A stretch of DNA of 64,000 bases from Amia ocellicauda (taxonomy: Eukaryota > Chordata > Actinopteri > Amiiformes > Amiidae): NCBI RefSeq assembly GCF_036373705.1, contig NC_089851.1, positions 54,043,440 to 54,107,439 of the forward strand, given 5' to 3'. A model generated the notes under the pieces. That model was not told the DNA's origin. It saw only the letters and a list, made by a program, of their open reading frames with translations, and did no database searches. Shown piece after piece: positions 38,341 to 48,303 of this stretch. The stretch's first letter is position 1; each line of letters begins with the position of its first letter. Made by a program: the position numbers and the translations under genes.

Positions 38341-38865
38341 CAGAATGAGAACATGGATCCATCATGCCTTGTTACCACTGTGCAGGCTGGTGGTGGTGGT
38401 GTAATGGTGTGGGGGATGTTTTCTTGGCACACTTTATGCCCCTTAGTGCCAATTGGGCATCGTTTAAATGCCACGGCCTACCTGAGCATTGTTTCTGACC
38501 ATGTCCATCCCTTTATGACCACCATGTACCCATCCTCTGATGGCTACTTCCAGCAGGATAATGCACCATGTCACAAAGGTCGAATCATTTCAAATTGGTT
38601 TCTTGAACATGACAATGAGTTCACTGTACTAAACTGGCCCCCACAGTCACCAGATCTCAACCCAATAGAGCATCTTTGGGATGTGGTGGAACGGGAGCTT
38701 CGTGCCCTGGATGTGCATCCCACAAATCTCCATCAATTGCAAGATGCTATCCTATCAATATGGGCCAACATTTCTAAAGAATGCTTTCAGCACCTTGTTG
38801 AATCAATGCCACGTAGAATTAAGGCAGTTCTGAAGGCAAAAGGGGGTCAAACACCAAGTGAGTAC
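38341..38865 (+). pseudogene. Tc1/mariner transposase, C-terminal half
   Basis: An open frame from about 38,353 encodes the catalytic half of a Tc1-family DDE transposase, the enzyme that cuts out and inserts Tc1 elements at TA sites. Visible landmarks are the G-rich GGGGVMVWGMFSW strand, the second catalytic Asp in YFQQDNAPCH, the SPDLNPIEHLWDVVE motif with the catalytic Glu, and the usual end VESMPRRIKAVLKAKGG. The N-terminal DNA-binding domain and the first Asp are absent upstream, and no terminal inverted repeat was found, so this is a dead fragment. The frame runs on to 38,994 into AT-rich DNA that is not transposase-like. Confidence 0.9.
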
Positions 38866-40002
38866 CAAGTGAAATCTATTAAAGTATTGAAGTATCCCAA
38901 TGTTTTAAGTTACACTTCATGTATACATGTGTTTGGAAGTTTATCCAAATATATTCTACCAGTATATTTAGAATGCAACATTTTTGCAGTCTAATATATT
39001 CACAGTATACAATACATGCAATATGAGATTGTTGTGTATTTAGCAGTATACTAAATGTATATTATAAGGGGACATATATGTATGCATTTTTATATATTTA
39101 GTATAAAATACATGTGTAGATGTTACAGTATATTTGCATATAATTATAGATATATTAAAAACAAGTTTACATATAATTCTGAATATACTTAAGTTATATT
39201 AAGCAATATTTGTATTGTATAATATAGTGTATTTGACCATATTTCTGTATCAAGTGACAGTGCAATTGATATTTAAAAGAATATTTTCACCATATATTAT
39301 AAAATGGTATGCACATTTATAAAACATATTAATACATTAAAATACATTTCATATTTCAGAATAATATATATTTTTAAATATTTTATTTTTGTAAGGGTAT
39401 CTTCCATAAATGCAGTTTTACCAAACAAAGGAAAACCAGGAAAGGTTGGTGGAGGAGATTACGCAGTTTTGGCAGCCCATTCTGAAACCCACTGCAGAAT
39501 ATATTCTGGCAGGAGGTCTGATTAAAATACTGGAAAATCTTCAATCAAAGTCAAGAAATGTGTCAAAAGGCTTCCAGTTTCCTTTCCTGCCATGAGAAGT
39601 ATGCTGATTTCAGAACCTCTATGAAGTAGATTCCTTATTTTTCAAAAAATAAGTAATGGTTATTTTTTTCATTGTTTCCTCAATATATTAATAATAAACT
39701 GTTTTATTTTTTTCTGCAAAATAAGTAAAGTTTACTTATTTATTTCTGGTTCCTGTTTTTTTTTTTTTTAAATAAGTAATGGTTATTTATTTTTATCTTT
39801 CTTGTTTATTACTTTTTCTGTGAATTCTGATTCTAGTAGTATGAAGAAATAAGTAATAGTTACTCATTCCTTATTTCTGTTTCCCTGTTTTTTCACAAAA
39901 TAAGTAATGGTTATTTCAAAAATCCCTGTTTACAAATGTAAGGACTTATAGGACAACAGCATTACATACAGATAGATAACATACATTAGTTATTATGGTA
40001 AC
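38866..40002. other. AT-rich stretch with a recurring AATAAGTAATGGTTAT motif
   Basis: No gene is recognised. Between about 39,645 and 39,920 the motif AATAAGTAATGGTTAT (with small changes) occurs at least four times, each followed by a TTATTT...CTGTTT segment. A related pair lies at 41,265-41,340. It behaves like a degenerate minisatellite or the inside of an unidentified AT-rich element. Confidence 0.45.
39410..39595 (+). CDS. Unrecognised 61-residue open frame
   Basis: A short frame (begins MQFYQTKENQ, ends KGFQFPFLP) with denser codon-like composition than its surroundings. The plus strand just upstream has a pyrimidine-poor AG that could be a weak splice acceptor. I recognise no domain. 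It may be chance or a relic of a mobile element; evidence for a real gene is thin. Confidence 0.15.
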   Translation: MQFYQTKENQERLVEEITQFWQPILKPTAEYILAGGLIKILENLQSKSRNVSKGFQFPFLP

Positions 40003-40584
40003 AAGTGTCCATTATAAACAATCTATTAACAAATTATTGATTATGTTATTGTTATATGATTATTACAAATTATAAATATATTAGACATTTTTATTTAAAC
40101 ATTTTTGCTATACTATGTAGTTTGCATGTTCTCCCCGTGTCCACGTGGGTTTCCTCCCACCGTCCAAAGACATGTGGGTTAGGTTAATTGGCTTCTCTAA
40201 ATTGCCCTGTATGTGGGTGTGTCTGCGTGTGTGTGTGTGTGTGTGTGTGTGTTGCCCAGCGATGGACTGGGGTCCCGTCCTGGGTGTATTCCTGCCTTGT
40301 GCCCTTTGCCTGCCGGGATCAGTGCTCGGCGACCTTCGCCAGGATAACTGGTTTCAAAAATGGATGGATAATAGCAGCAATTAACTGGCATGGCAGTTAA
40401 TGATAATAGATTGATATCGATGTGCAAATGTCATGTTATTATACCCTTTATTAAATATGTTATTAAATACCTTAAAACATATTATAGCAAAAAAGTTTAA
40501 AAATGTCTAATATATTTATAATTTGTAAAATTAATCATATAATAATAACATAACATGTTAATAGATTGTTTATAATGGACACTT
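40003..40584. mobile_element. Fold-back element with about 110-bp inverted arms
   Basis: The arm at 40,003-40,117 is repeated as its reverse complement at about 40,478-40,584. Both contain aagtgtccattataaaca and a segment reading through taaatatattagacattt. Together they enclose a dispersed repeat. The arms are AT-rich and differ by small indels. The layout fits a non-autonomous DNA transposon; I did not find a clear target duplication outside the arms. Confidence 0.7.
40118..40373 (+). repeat. Dispersed fish repeat, 3' portion, with GT microsatellite
   Basis: This is the familiar vertebrate dispersed sequence with tttgcatgttctccccgtgt, ggtttcctcccaccgtcc, gttgcccagcgatggactgg and ccttcgccaggata, ending atggatggata. 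Its class is uncertain: its other end (see 44,395) has a tRNA-like B-box-type sequence. An uninterrupted (GT)n lies at about 40,227-40,252. It sits between the inverted arms of the fold-back element. Confidence 0.75.
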
Positions 40585-41369
40585 AAAATAAAGCATTACC
40601 ATTATTCTTAATACATGGATACAAGATAATCAACAACATGGGAGGGCTTGAGAATCTGCTATGGCTTTGTGCAAGGAAATTTGGCACTGAATAAATGTTG
40701 GCTACAGCAAACATGCGCTGCTGTACAGGCTGACAGAGACACTGTGATGCATTTCTTCAATGAGTGATGCTTACTTAATCTTTATTTCCATTTCCCAGTT
40801 TAAGGACACTTATCTCTACAGCATTACTTCAGTAGTTCACGCAGCCCCCTATAGAAGTCAGCGGAAGATGTAGTGATTGAAGTAATGGAGGTATCTTGGC
40901 CTGTACACACTTGGCAGAGGGAACGACAGCCTGGCCATGGAACACCTACCCCCAGCTCCATCTTGAGATTAGCGAGAGGCAGCAGTGATGCAGCGCTATG
41001 GAGCCTACAGCGCAGGGAAGGGACTTAATGCGTGGTATCTCTGATGTAGTGCTTGTGTGTTTTTCAGGTCTTTTCTATAATGTGCTTTCTGTATTGTCAT
41101 AAACCCCTGGCACTTTTTGTCACTGTTACTCTATATTGTTTTGCATTACATTCATAAAGAAAATAAAACGAAAAATCTCTAATAGTGTGTGTCTCAATGG
41201 TTGTGTTTGTTCATACATCGATAAAAAACGTTTGGAAATACTATGAAAAGTAAAATGTAGATAACAAATAAGTAATCATAAGTTATTTCTGTGTCCTATT
41301 CTGTAAAAAATAAGAAATGATTAGTCCTACTTATTAAGTGGTCACTGAACAGTGTGCTCTCTGTCAAAA
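40585..41369. other. No recognised feature
   Basis: Mixed sequence with a slightly GC-richer part at 40,840-41,040. An AATAAA at about 41,162 could be a chance polyadenylation signal. I see no coherent reading frame or known repeat. Confidence 0.5.
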
Positions 41370-41588
41370 GCCAGCTTTTGGGCTCCTCTGCACAAGAGGG
41401 CTTTTGACCTCAGATGCTGTTGCCTGTGCAGCTGAAGGGAAATCAGACTGTCATCTGTGTGTTTTTCTATAAAACAAATGTGTATTATGCAAGTTTGTTG
41501 TGGTTGTTGAGGAGGAGGAGGAGGAGGAGGAGGACGACATGTAGTGTGTTGTTGAGGAGGAGAACTTTGTGAAGCCACTTGTTCAGTT
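41370..41588 (+). repeat. Orphan, inverted, shortened relative of the array unit
   Basis: Read on the plus strand this matches the minus strand of the array unit: ttgggctcctctgcacaag, then gaaatcagactgtcatctg, a GTTGTT/GAG triplet tract (41,512-41,533), then acatgtagtgtgttgttg. The roughly 260-bp spacer that separates the triplet tract from the tRNA in the array is missing; only about 26 unrelated bases stand there. It may be an ancestral or independently derived form. Confidence 0.85.
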
Positions 41589-41660
41589 GGCCCGTTGGTC
41601 TAGGAGTATGATTCTCACTTAGTGTGCGAGAGGTCCTGTGTTCAACTCCTGAACGAGCCC
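41589..41660 (+). pseudogene. tRNA-Pro pseudogene (orphan copy)
   Basis: 72 nt in the tRNA-Pro layout with A box TGGTCTAGGAG. The acceptor GGCCCGT/ACGAGCC has a C-A mismatch, the anticodon stem CTCAC/GCGAG an A-C mismatch, the loop TTAGTGT would give AGT instead of AGG, and the T stem CTGTG/CCTGA has several bad pairs. It is not functional as tRNA-Pro. Its 3' flank does not resemble the array flank. Confidence 0.85.
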
Positions 41661-41767
41661 TAGGGCATGAAGCCGTCTGGTTTCGTGGCTGGTGACGGTA
41701 GTCTTCTTGGGGTTGCTTTCCTCTACCTGCTTTCGCATTATTGTTGATCTGCACTGTGAAGTGCTGT

Positions 41768-42372
41768 TAAATGAGTTTTGAATCATTTGGCTGAATCTGA
41801 GCAGATAACATAGCCCTAAACATTTCAGAATTCATCCTGCTGCTTTTGTCAAAAGTCAACCAGTTCTCTTGACAGCCATACATGCCCTTACCATAACACT
41901 ACCTTCACCATGTTTCACAGATGAGGTGGTATGCTTCAGATCATGAGCAGTTCCTTCCCTTCTCCATACTCTTCTCTTCCCATCATTCTGGTACAAGTTG
42001 ATCTTTGTCTCATCTGTACATAAGATGTTGTTCCAGAACTGTACAGGGTTCTTTAGATGTTTTTTGCCAAACTCTAATATGGTCTTCCCATTTCCTGTTT
42101 AAATACAGAGGGTTTACCACAAGATGTACTCTGGTGAAGTGTTCTCTTGATTGTTGACATTGACACAGATACGCCTACCTCCTGGAGGGTATTCTTGATC
42201 TAGCCAACTGTTGTGAAGGGGTTTTCCTCACCAGGGAAAAAATTCTGTCATCCACCACAGTTGTTTTCCGTGGTGTTCCTGGCCTTTTGGTGTTCCTGCG
42301 CTCACCAGTACGTTCTTATTAGTGGATTTGGCCACACCTAATGTTTTTGCTCTCTGATTGGTTTGTTTTGAT
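41768..42372 (-). pseudogene. Tc1 transposon, N-terminal and first-Asp part
   Basis: Read on the minus strand, this is a common fish Tc1 transposon from its helix-turn-helix region (around 42,350) to shortly after the first catalytic Asp. The frame near 42,020 gives TDETKINLYQNDGKRRVW, then TAHDLKHTTSSVKHGEGS. Several interruptions are evident. The rest of the same gene lies to the right in the opposite orientation. Confidence 0.85.
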
Positions 42373-43217
42373 ATCTAAGGCAAAACACCCCAAGAACAAG
42401 CAGGATCTAAAGACAGCTGTAGTGCAGGCCTGGCATAGCATCACCAGGGAAGAAACCCAGCATCTGGTGATGTCTATGGGTTCCAGACTTCAGGCAGTCA
42501 TTGACTGCAAAGGATTTGCAACTGATAGGGAGAAATTTTACTCCCTCAATAAACAGGCGGACAAGGAATACTCAGGACCCGATTTAACTGAAATAATACC
42601 AAAATAGTTTATTCAGCTACAACTAAGTGCTCTGGAGATGGTCAGTCAGCAAGACACATCTAAGGTTTTTCTAAAGAACATGCTATCATATACAAGATGA
42701 CTCCCTTTGGTTGCTGGGCAACTGGATGACGTCAATGATGTACCCCAAACTTGATCACAGACTTCTCCTTTGTCTTCTGTTTTCTCTATAGCCTTGGATG
42801 AAAATGTTTTTCTAAAAATCAGCTACACAGAACTACTGCACCTGTCCTCTGCGGAGCAATACACAAAGCTTAAATTCATACATGGGTTACACAATCTTAC
42901 TGCAACAATGGTGCAAATATATTTGGCATTCGGACAGGCCACTGTCCCGCATCACAACCAAGTATTGAAACTCACAATTTAATTAATGATTATGTTAGTT
43001 TGTCCAAATACTTTTGAGCCCCTAAAATTGGGGGGACCACATAAAAATTGGTTTAATTCCTACACCATTCACCCGATTTGGATGTAACTACCCTCCAATT
43101 AAAGATGAAAGTCTACACTTAAAGCACATCTTGATTGTTTCCTTTCCAATCCATTGTGATGGTGTACAGAGCCAAATTGACAATTGGGTCTGTCCAAATA
43201 TTTATGGACCGGACTGT
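42373..43217 (+). pseudogene. Tc1 transposon, C-terminal part and 3' terminal repeat, with an insertion
   Basis: Continues the same Tc1 family as the minus-strand fragment but on the plus strand. It gives PKNKQDLKTAVVQAWHSI and VMSMGSRLQAVIDCKGFAT at 42,390-42,522, then the 3' terminal repeat from about 42,956 to gtccaaatatttatggacc and the TA at 43,216-43,217. Between the two lies about 433 bp (42,523-42,955) that this family does not normally have, an insertion I could not identify. Confidence 0.8.
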
Positions 43218-43222
43218 ATACC

Positions 43223-43686
43223 TGTAACGAAGGACTGCCATGGCGGGGAACCCAGGTGCGGAGTGAGAGGTGGTCAGAAACAGGCTGTGGTCAATGCCGG
43301 CAAACCGTAATGTCCAGGGAAATCCACAAGTCCTGGTCGATAAGACAAGCAGGGGGTCAATGATCAGGCAAACAGGCTGGTAGGGAGAATACGGGAATTG
43401 GTGGAGGAACACGTGGAGGTTGTAAACAATCAATAACAAAAGGATACAAGACTTAGCAGTGAATTAAAGTCACAGAGGGGTTTATATGTGTAGCAGAGAG
43501 GAGCAGAGGACGGTGAAGGAGGGTGCTGGTCCAATGGGAGTTCGAGGATGATAGAACAAGTGCACATGGTGCCGAGGAATGTTAAGTGGCTGATTGCTGG
43601 GGAATGTGAGGGTTTAGAATTCCGGTGATGCTGACCTCTGCAGGGGAGCTTGTGAATTGCGGGATGTGTGGGATACAACAGTGACA
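43223..43686 (-). mobile_element. Solo LTR, Gypsy-like, 464 bp
   Basis: Begins TGTAAC and ends GTGACA on the plus strand, so it has the TG...CA ends of an LTR. It is flanked by a perfect 5-bp direct repeat, ATACC, at 43,218-43,222 and 43,687-43,691. A TATA-box-like CATATAAA on the minus strand (43,481-43,488) sets its orientation. There is no internal region on either side, so it is a solo LTR left by recombination between two LTRs. The family assignment as Gypsy/Metaviridae-like is from general appearance only. Confidence 0.8.
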
Positions 43687-43827
43687 ATACCACTTGTTAT
43701 TGTGTGTTTGAGTTTACTTGCATGGATTGTCTATTCATGTCAATATTAAAATTCCAAAGCATAACATTTATTCACAACATGCTTTAGTGTTAAATGTTTG
43801 ATATGGCAGCACATATAAAGGTGTATA

Positions 43828-44395
43828 CAGCTCTGGAAAAAATTAAGAGACCAGTGCACAATTATCAGTTTCTCTGGTTTTACTATTTATAGGTATATGT
43901 TTTGGTAAAATGAACATTTTTGTTTTATTCTATAAACTGCTGAAAACATTTTTCCCAAATTCCAAATAAAAATATTGTCATTTAGAGCATTTATTTGCAG
44001 AAATTTACAACTGGACAAAATTACAAAAAAGATGCAGTGTTGTCAGACCTCAAATAATGCAAAGAAAATAAGTTCATATTAATTTTTAAACAACATAATA
44101 CTAATGTTTTAACTTACAAAGTGTTCAGAAATTAATATTTGGTGATTTTCAATCAAAGCATTCATGCGTCTTGGCATGCTCTCCACCAGTCTTTCACATC
44201 GCTGTTGGGTGACTTTATGCCACTCCTGGCGCACAAATTCAAGCAACTCGGCTTTGATTGATGGCTTGTGACCATCCATCTTCCATCCATCACATTCCAG
44301 AGGTTTTCAATGGGGTTCAGGTCTGGAGATTGGGCTGGCCATAACAGGGTCTTGATCTGGTGGTCCTCCATCCACACCTTGATTGACCTGGCAGT
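43828..44395 (-). pseudogene. Tc1 transposon, 3' end and transposase C-terminus
   Basis: Starts at a TA with the terminal repeat cagctctggaaaaaattaag, which is characteristic of a widespread fish Tc1 family. The minus-strand frame at 44,162-44,377 includes LLWPAQSPDLNPIENLWNVM, holding the third catalytic residue (Glu), and the C-terminal CQDA end region. The element is cut off at about 44,395, where another repeat begins; the N-terminal part and the far terminal repeat are absent. Confidence 0.88.
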
Positions 44396-44515
44396 GTGGT
44401 GGCATGGTGGTTAGCACTGCTGCCTCACCGGTACAGGGGTCTGGGGTTTGAGTCCTGGCTTGGGGGCTTGTCTGTGTGGAGTTCACATGATCTACCTCTG
44501 TGTGGGTTTCCTATG
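44395..44515 (+). repeat. Dispersed fish repeat, 5' portion
   Basis: Contains gtggcatggtggttagcact, gctgcctcac, ctggggtttgagtcctggct and gtgtggagtt. It is the opposite end of the repeat whose 3' portion lies at 40,118. The gtttgagtcct stretch resembles a Pol III B box, hinting at a tRNA-related origin. It abuts the truncated Tc1 without a gap. Confidence 0.7.
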
Positions 44516-44705
44516 GGCACTTCAGTTACCAGTTCTGTGAGAAGAGTGCAAATCTAAACAAACAAGAAGGTTCTTGAGTTTCAACTTCACTGCTGCAACT
44601 GGTCTGTAATTCTGTGAGGCAAGAATGATAAAAATAAAATCTGTAACCTTTGTAAGGTATGCATATTCCATGTTTTTACTGGTAATGGATTTTATGTAAT
44701 TACAG

Positions 44706-45170
44706 TCACTGACTCCCTCAGCTGTGCTTGGGTGGCCTTCTTCTCCTCAGTCCTCATCCTCCTCAATCTCTCTGCAGAATTTGACACTGTCGATCACTCC
44801 ATCCTCCTCTCCTGCCTCGCTGACCTTGGAATCTCTGAACTGCTCTCACCTGGTTCTACTCCTACCTCAGCGACGGGACCTACCAAGTGACATGGCGAGG
44901 TTCCTCATCCACGCCCCAACCTCTCCTCACAGGTGTAACCCAAGGCTCCATTCTGGGTCCCCTCTTGTCCTCTCTCTACACTCACTCCCTGGGCCCCCTC
45001 ATTGCATCCCATGGTTTCTCTTACCATTTTTACACAGATGATGCCCAGATCTTCCTGTCTTTTCCCTCCTCCGACATTCTCATCCCCTCTTGCATCTCTT
45101 CCTGCTTGTCTGCTATCTCTGCCTGGATGCACTCACACCACCTCAAGCTCAACCTCTCCAAATCTTTTTT
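44706..45170 (+). pseudogene. L2-type LINE reverse transcriptase fragment
   Basis: The plus strand encodes conserved reverse transcriptase blocks of the L2/CR1 kind: a LSAEFDTVDHSILLSCLADL block, GVTQGSILGPLLSSLYTHSL, SHGFSYHFYTDDAQIFLSF (the catalytic box, with YTDD in place of YADD) and AWMHSHHLKLNLSKS. The first block is in a different frame from the others, so a frameshift lies near 44,860. Neither the endonuclease region nor the 3' tail follows; unrelated DNA begins at about 45,171. Confidence 0.88.
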
Positions 45171-45245
45171 ACATTCCGTTAATTCCTTTAGAAATCAGGA
45201 TAAATTGGGTAAAACCAGAAAAGCATCTAATTAATTCTCATTCAG

Positions 45246-45442
45246 GAGTCAACATAAAAAAACAGAAAAGAAACAGAAAACCATCCTGAGGTTCTGTGAC
45301 ACCGAAGAAGGTTTCCTACTGTTCACAGAGAAAGGGGAGCAATTGCTTGCCCCAGTGGAGGACCTTCTACGGCAGATGGGATTGAAGACTGTGGAGGAGA
45401 TCGAACAGCTTCTCCCTGTAGTAGCAGACATAACTATCCAAA
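45246..45442 (+). other. Exon-like stretch of unknown origin
   Basis: A 197-bp open segment bounded by an acceptor-like ttaattctcattcag and a donor-like AA|GTAAAA. Its plausible frame gives ILRFCDTEEGFLLFTEKGEQ and then LLAPVEDLLRQMGLKTVEE, an acidic, amphipathic sequence that looks more protein-like than the surrounding DNA. I do not recognise the family and see no neighbouring exon, so it may be an orphan exon, a processed fragment or chance. Confidence 0.3.
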
Positions 45443-46217
45443 GTAAAAAAAAAATGCAATCAATCTATTGCAATTAGCAATGAGGAGTAGCATTTAGTGC
45501 TATTGTTTGGCTCCAAACCAGAAGCCTATTGGATGATGTGTTATTTTAAATAAGTATGTATAATATAAAAATAGTAACAGACTGATTTGTTTTTTTGTAT
45601 ACACGTATTTTACTGTTTTAGTTTTTAATTTACTTTTTTTTAATTAAGTTAATTACATGCAATTAAATGTGTGTGTATATATATGTTTCCAATTTTGTTT
45701 ACTTTTTAACAAAATTAAAGTGTTCCGAAGCCCAACCCTGCAGCAACACCAGTCTATCACAAGGCAACTCTAATTATCTCTAATTAAGGACACAAGTCTA
45801 ACACAGGGTAACTCTAATTCTAATGTTTGTTATATTTCTTTTTGATAATTTTCAAGATAAGAAAATGTACAAACAAATGATATATGCCAATATTCAGTAA
45901 ATAATTATCCATTAAGTTTAATCTGAGGATTTTTACAGCTTTTCTTCTACCCCCAAAATTCCAACTCCTGTTACAACTTTGGTAGAAACATAGTATACAT
46001 ACCAGCCAATTAATTCCCTATATTATCCTTATCTAATAGCCTTAGCTTATTTTCCTTAAACACCTTTTTCAAATCGTTTAACGTTTCGATTATTTTCAAG
46101 CTACTAGTAGCTTACTACTGTTAACAATAACTTACATGTACTTATAGTAACTTACATACTGTAGCATTGGGGGGGCATTTTATTGGTTATTATGAATTAT
46201 TATTTATTATTTTGTTT
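45443..46217. other. AT-rich spacer, nothing recognised
   Basis: Includes two short near-copies of a ctctaatt segment at about 45,765-45,820. No coherent reading frame or known repeat is visible. Confidence 0.5.
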
Positions 46218-46263
46218 TGTAAGGATAAGGGTGTCTGCCAAGAGATAAATAATAATAATAATT
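46218..46263 (+). repeat. 3' tail of an L2-type LINE or related SINE
   Basis: The sequence gtaaggataagggtgtctgc, then caagagat and an (AAT)n run, matches the conserved 3' tail shared by fish L2 LINEs and the SINEs they mobilise. Only this terminal piece is recognisable. Confidence 0.6.
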
Positions 46264-48267
46264 TAATTATTGAAACAGCGATACACAGCAGACCGACACT
46301 GTACACACTGCCGGTTTTTCTGCCGCTCACGCTTGGCTGCCTGAAGAGCTGGAGTCTCTGGCCTGCGCCCCCTCCTCCCCTGTCTGCTGGCCAGGAGCCG
46401 TAAGTGTCCATCCTCATTTCTGATGCCAATGTAGTATTTTCAGCGGGGGAAAACAAGTAGCCCACAAATCGTTTGCTTACTTGCTGCTAGATTTATTGAA
46501 GAAAAAAACTAAAAAAACTAAGAAAAAACTAAGCGCCTCTTGCCCAGAAGAAGTTCACACAGTTCCAGGTGTTGCTCCGCACACGTGGTCACCAACTCTA
46601 AAACCCCTGCACACACCCTAATAAACCCCAGCTACCTTACCTAAATTAGCATAACACATTTTTAAATAAATTAAACTGAGCACTTTATCTCCGTTGTTAC
46701 ACATACATAGTATTAATAATTATACTGTTCTTACCATATGTAAATCCTGCAATAAATCATTCCCCAGCGTGAAGTAATTTTCACAAAACGAAATCCAAAT
46801 ATAAATTTTTGCTAGTCTTTAGATGTGCCCAGCAAATGTAGTCTGTAACTCTAAGTTAAAACTTTAATAACACTCATGTATTACAATCAAACTTGAAAAA
46901 TAGGGCATCCAAAACAGGAATGTCACAAAATGTTGTATCACTATATTAAAATAATATCATATGAAAGCTGTTGGGACTGAGGGACGGAAGCTCAGTTCGT
47001 TAGCTTTGCCCCTCATATTAGGAATTGGGGGTGCACAAAATGTACTAATTTATGTTTAATCTTAATTGTAAACTACTGTAAATAAATGAATAAACATATC
47101 AAGAGGGCTTCCTTTGATCTACTGGCAGAGGTCTGGTCTCATAGTTCTCAAAGCAACTGTTGATCAATAATGATGAGGTGACCTCTCCAGCCACAGATTA
47201 GCCACAGAAATCTTGAAGGAGATGCTGGGAGTGTCAGAACAGCCTTGCTAAAATTTGCTTGCTTGACAATTAATACAATTGGCTCTGTTGACATGTTTTT
47301 CAATCATTAATATAAAACATTATACAGTTTATACAAAACATTAATACCGGCTCTTCAAAAAGTTTTACATTTATATTTATAAATGTTATTTTGTATACTG
47401 GTAAGTTAGCCTTGATTGGTCTTTGTTCACATATTTTTCTTTTTAAGCTGTCAAAAGCAAAATATTCCATACCTCTGTTTTGGATAGCGTACAGTTGCTA
47501 ATAATAATACAAACCATACATTTCATTACAATAACACACACACATATATATTAAGGCTGTCAGTCCATTCAAATATTTGATCGGTTAATCAATGGGCAAT
47601 TGCTGATTAATCGGGCACTTATTAAAATAAAAACAACGCTGTAACATTAATGGTAAAATATATATATATAGGAATATATATTTAAAAAACACCAAATCAT
47701 TATAATAAGCAAACTAAATTATAATTGCTACAGCAAATGGGTGCTCACAAATTATACTGTAAACTACACTGCTCTTGTAAGAAAAGCATTGCATGCAAAT
47801 GAAACAGAAAACCTTTCCTTGTCTTCAATATTTTCTTACAAATCGAGTTTGAATCCAAAGTTTAGTTTCCCATTAGCGGCTTGTGACCCTGTAGATTGTG
47901 TGCTGATACTGTACACGTGATGTGATCTTTTGCATGATATGCCTTTATAATTTAACTCTAGAAGTGCACGGCTGGTCAGTTTGACTGATTTAATTTGAAT
48001 TACTATGTGTTCCTGAATACACTATGGATACCAATTCCTGACTTTTCCTAAATATATGTATTAAATATGCCTACAGCATTTTAGCTGCATAAACGCAAAT
48101 AAAGTTTTTTATTTGATCATTATTATACTATAGTTTTGGCTCTTGTAGGTAGTTTGAAATGTCGGTGCTTCTAGTGTGTACTGTATAATAGCCAGTCATT
48201 ATAATAGACATTTTTAATTTGTTTAAATCTGCTTGATATATGATCTTTTAAGAACTATACTGTGATG

Positions 48268-48268
<1 letters not shown>
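46264..48268. other. Mostly unannotated AT-rich DNA
   Basis: A GC-richer patch at about 46,280-46,410 ends in ccgtaagtgtcc, a donor-like sequence, but the frame across it shows no family. Near 47,560-47,620, repeated attaatcg-type sequence recalls a hAT terminal region, too degraded to assign. The rest shows nothing. Confidence 0.4.

Positions 48269-48269
<1 letters not shown>

Positions 48270-48299
<30 letters not shown>
48270..48299. repeat. (TA)n microsatellite
   Basis: Uninterrupted alternation of A and T of about 30 bp. Confidence 0.9.

Positions 48300-48303
<4 letters not shown>

Noticed and set aside
38075-38474. Minus-strand frames of 85 and 95 codons
   Set aside because: They are antisense to the Tc1 transposase remnant or lie in AT-rich spacer and show no family.
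40145-40427. Short frames across the GT microsatellite
   Set aside because: They lie inside a dispersed non-coding repeat; the Val/Cys and His/Thr runs come from the microsatellite.
43119-43693. Minus-strand frames of 87-106 codons
   Set aside because: They fall within the solo LTR and the Tc1 terminal repeat.
46167-46465. Possible first exon in a GC-richer patch
   Set aside because: Only a donor-like ccgtaagt supports it; no promoter, family or partner exon is visible.
47560-47640. hAT-like terminal sequence
   Set aside because: The resemblance is limited to attaatcg-type phrases; no matching second end or 8-bp duplication was found.
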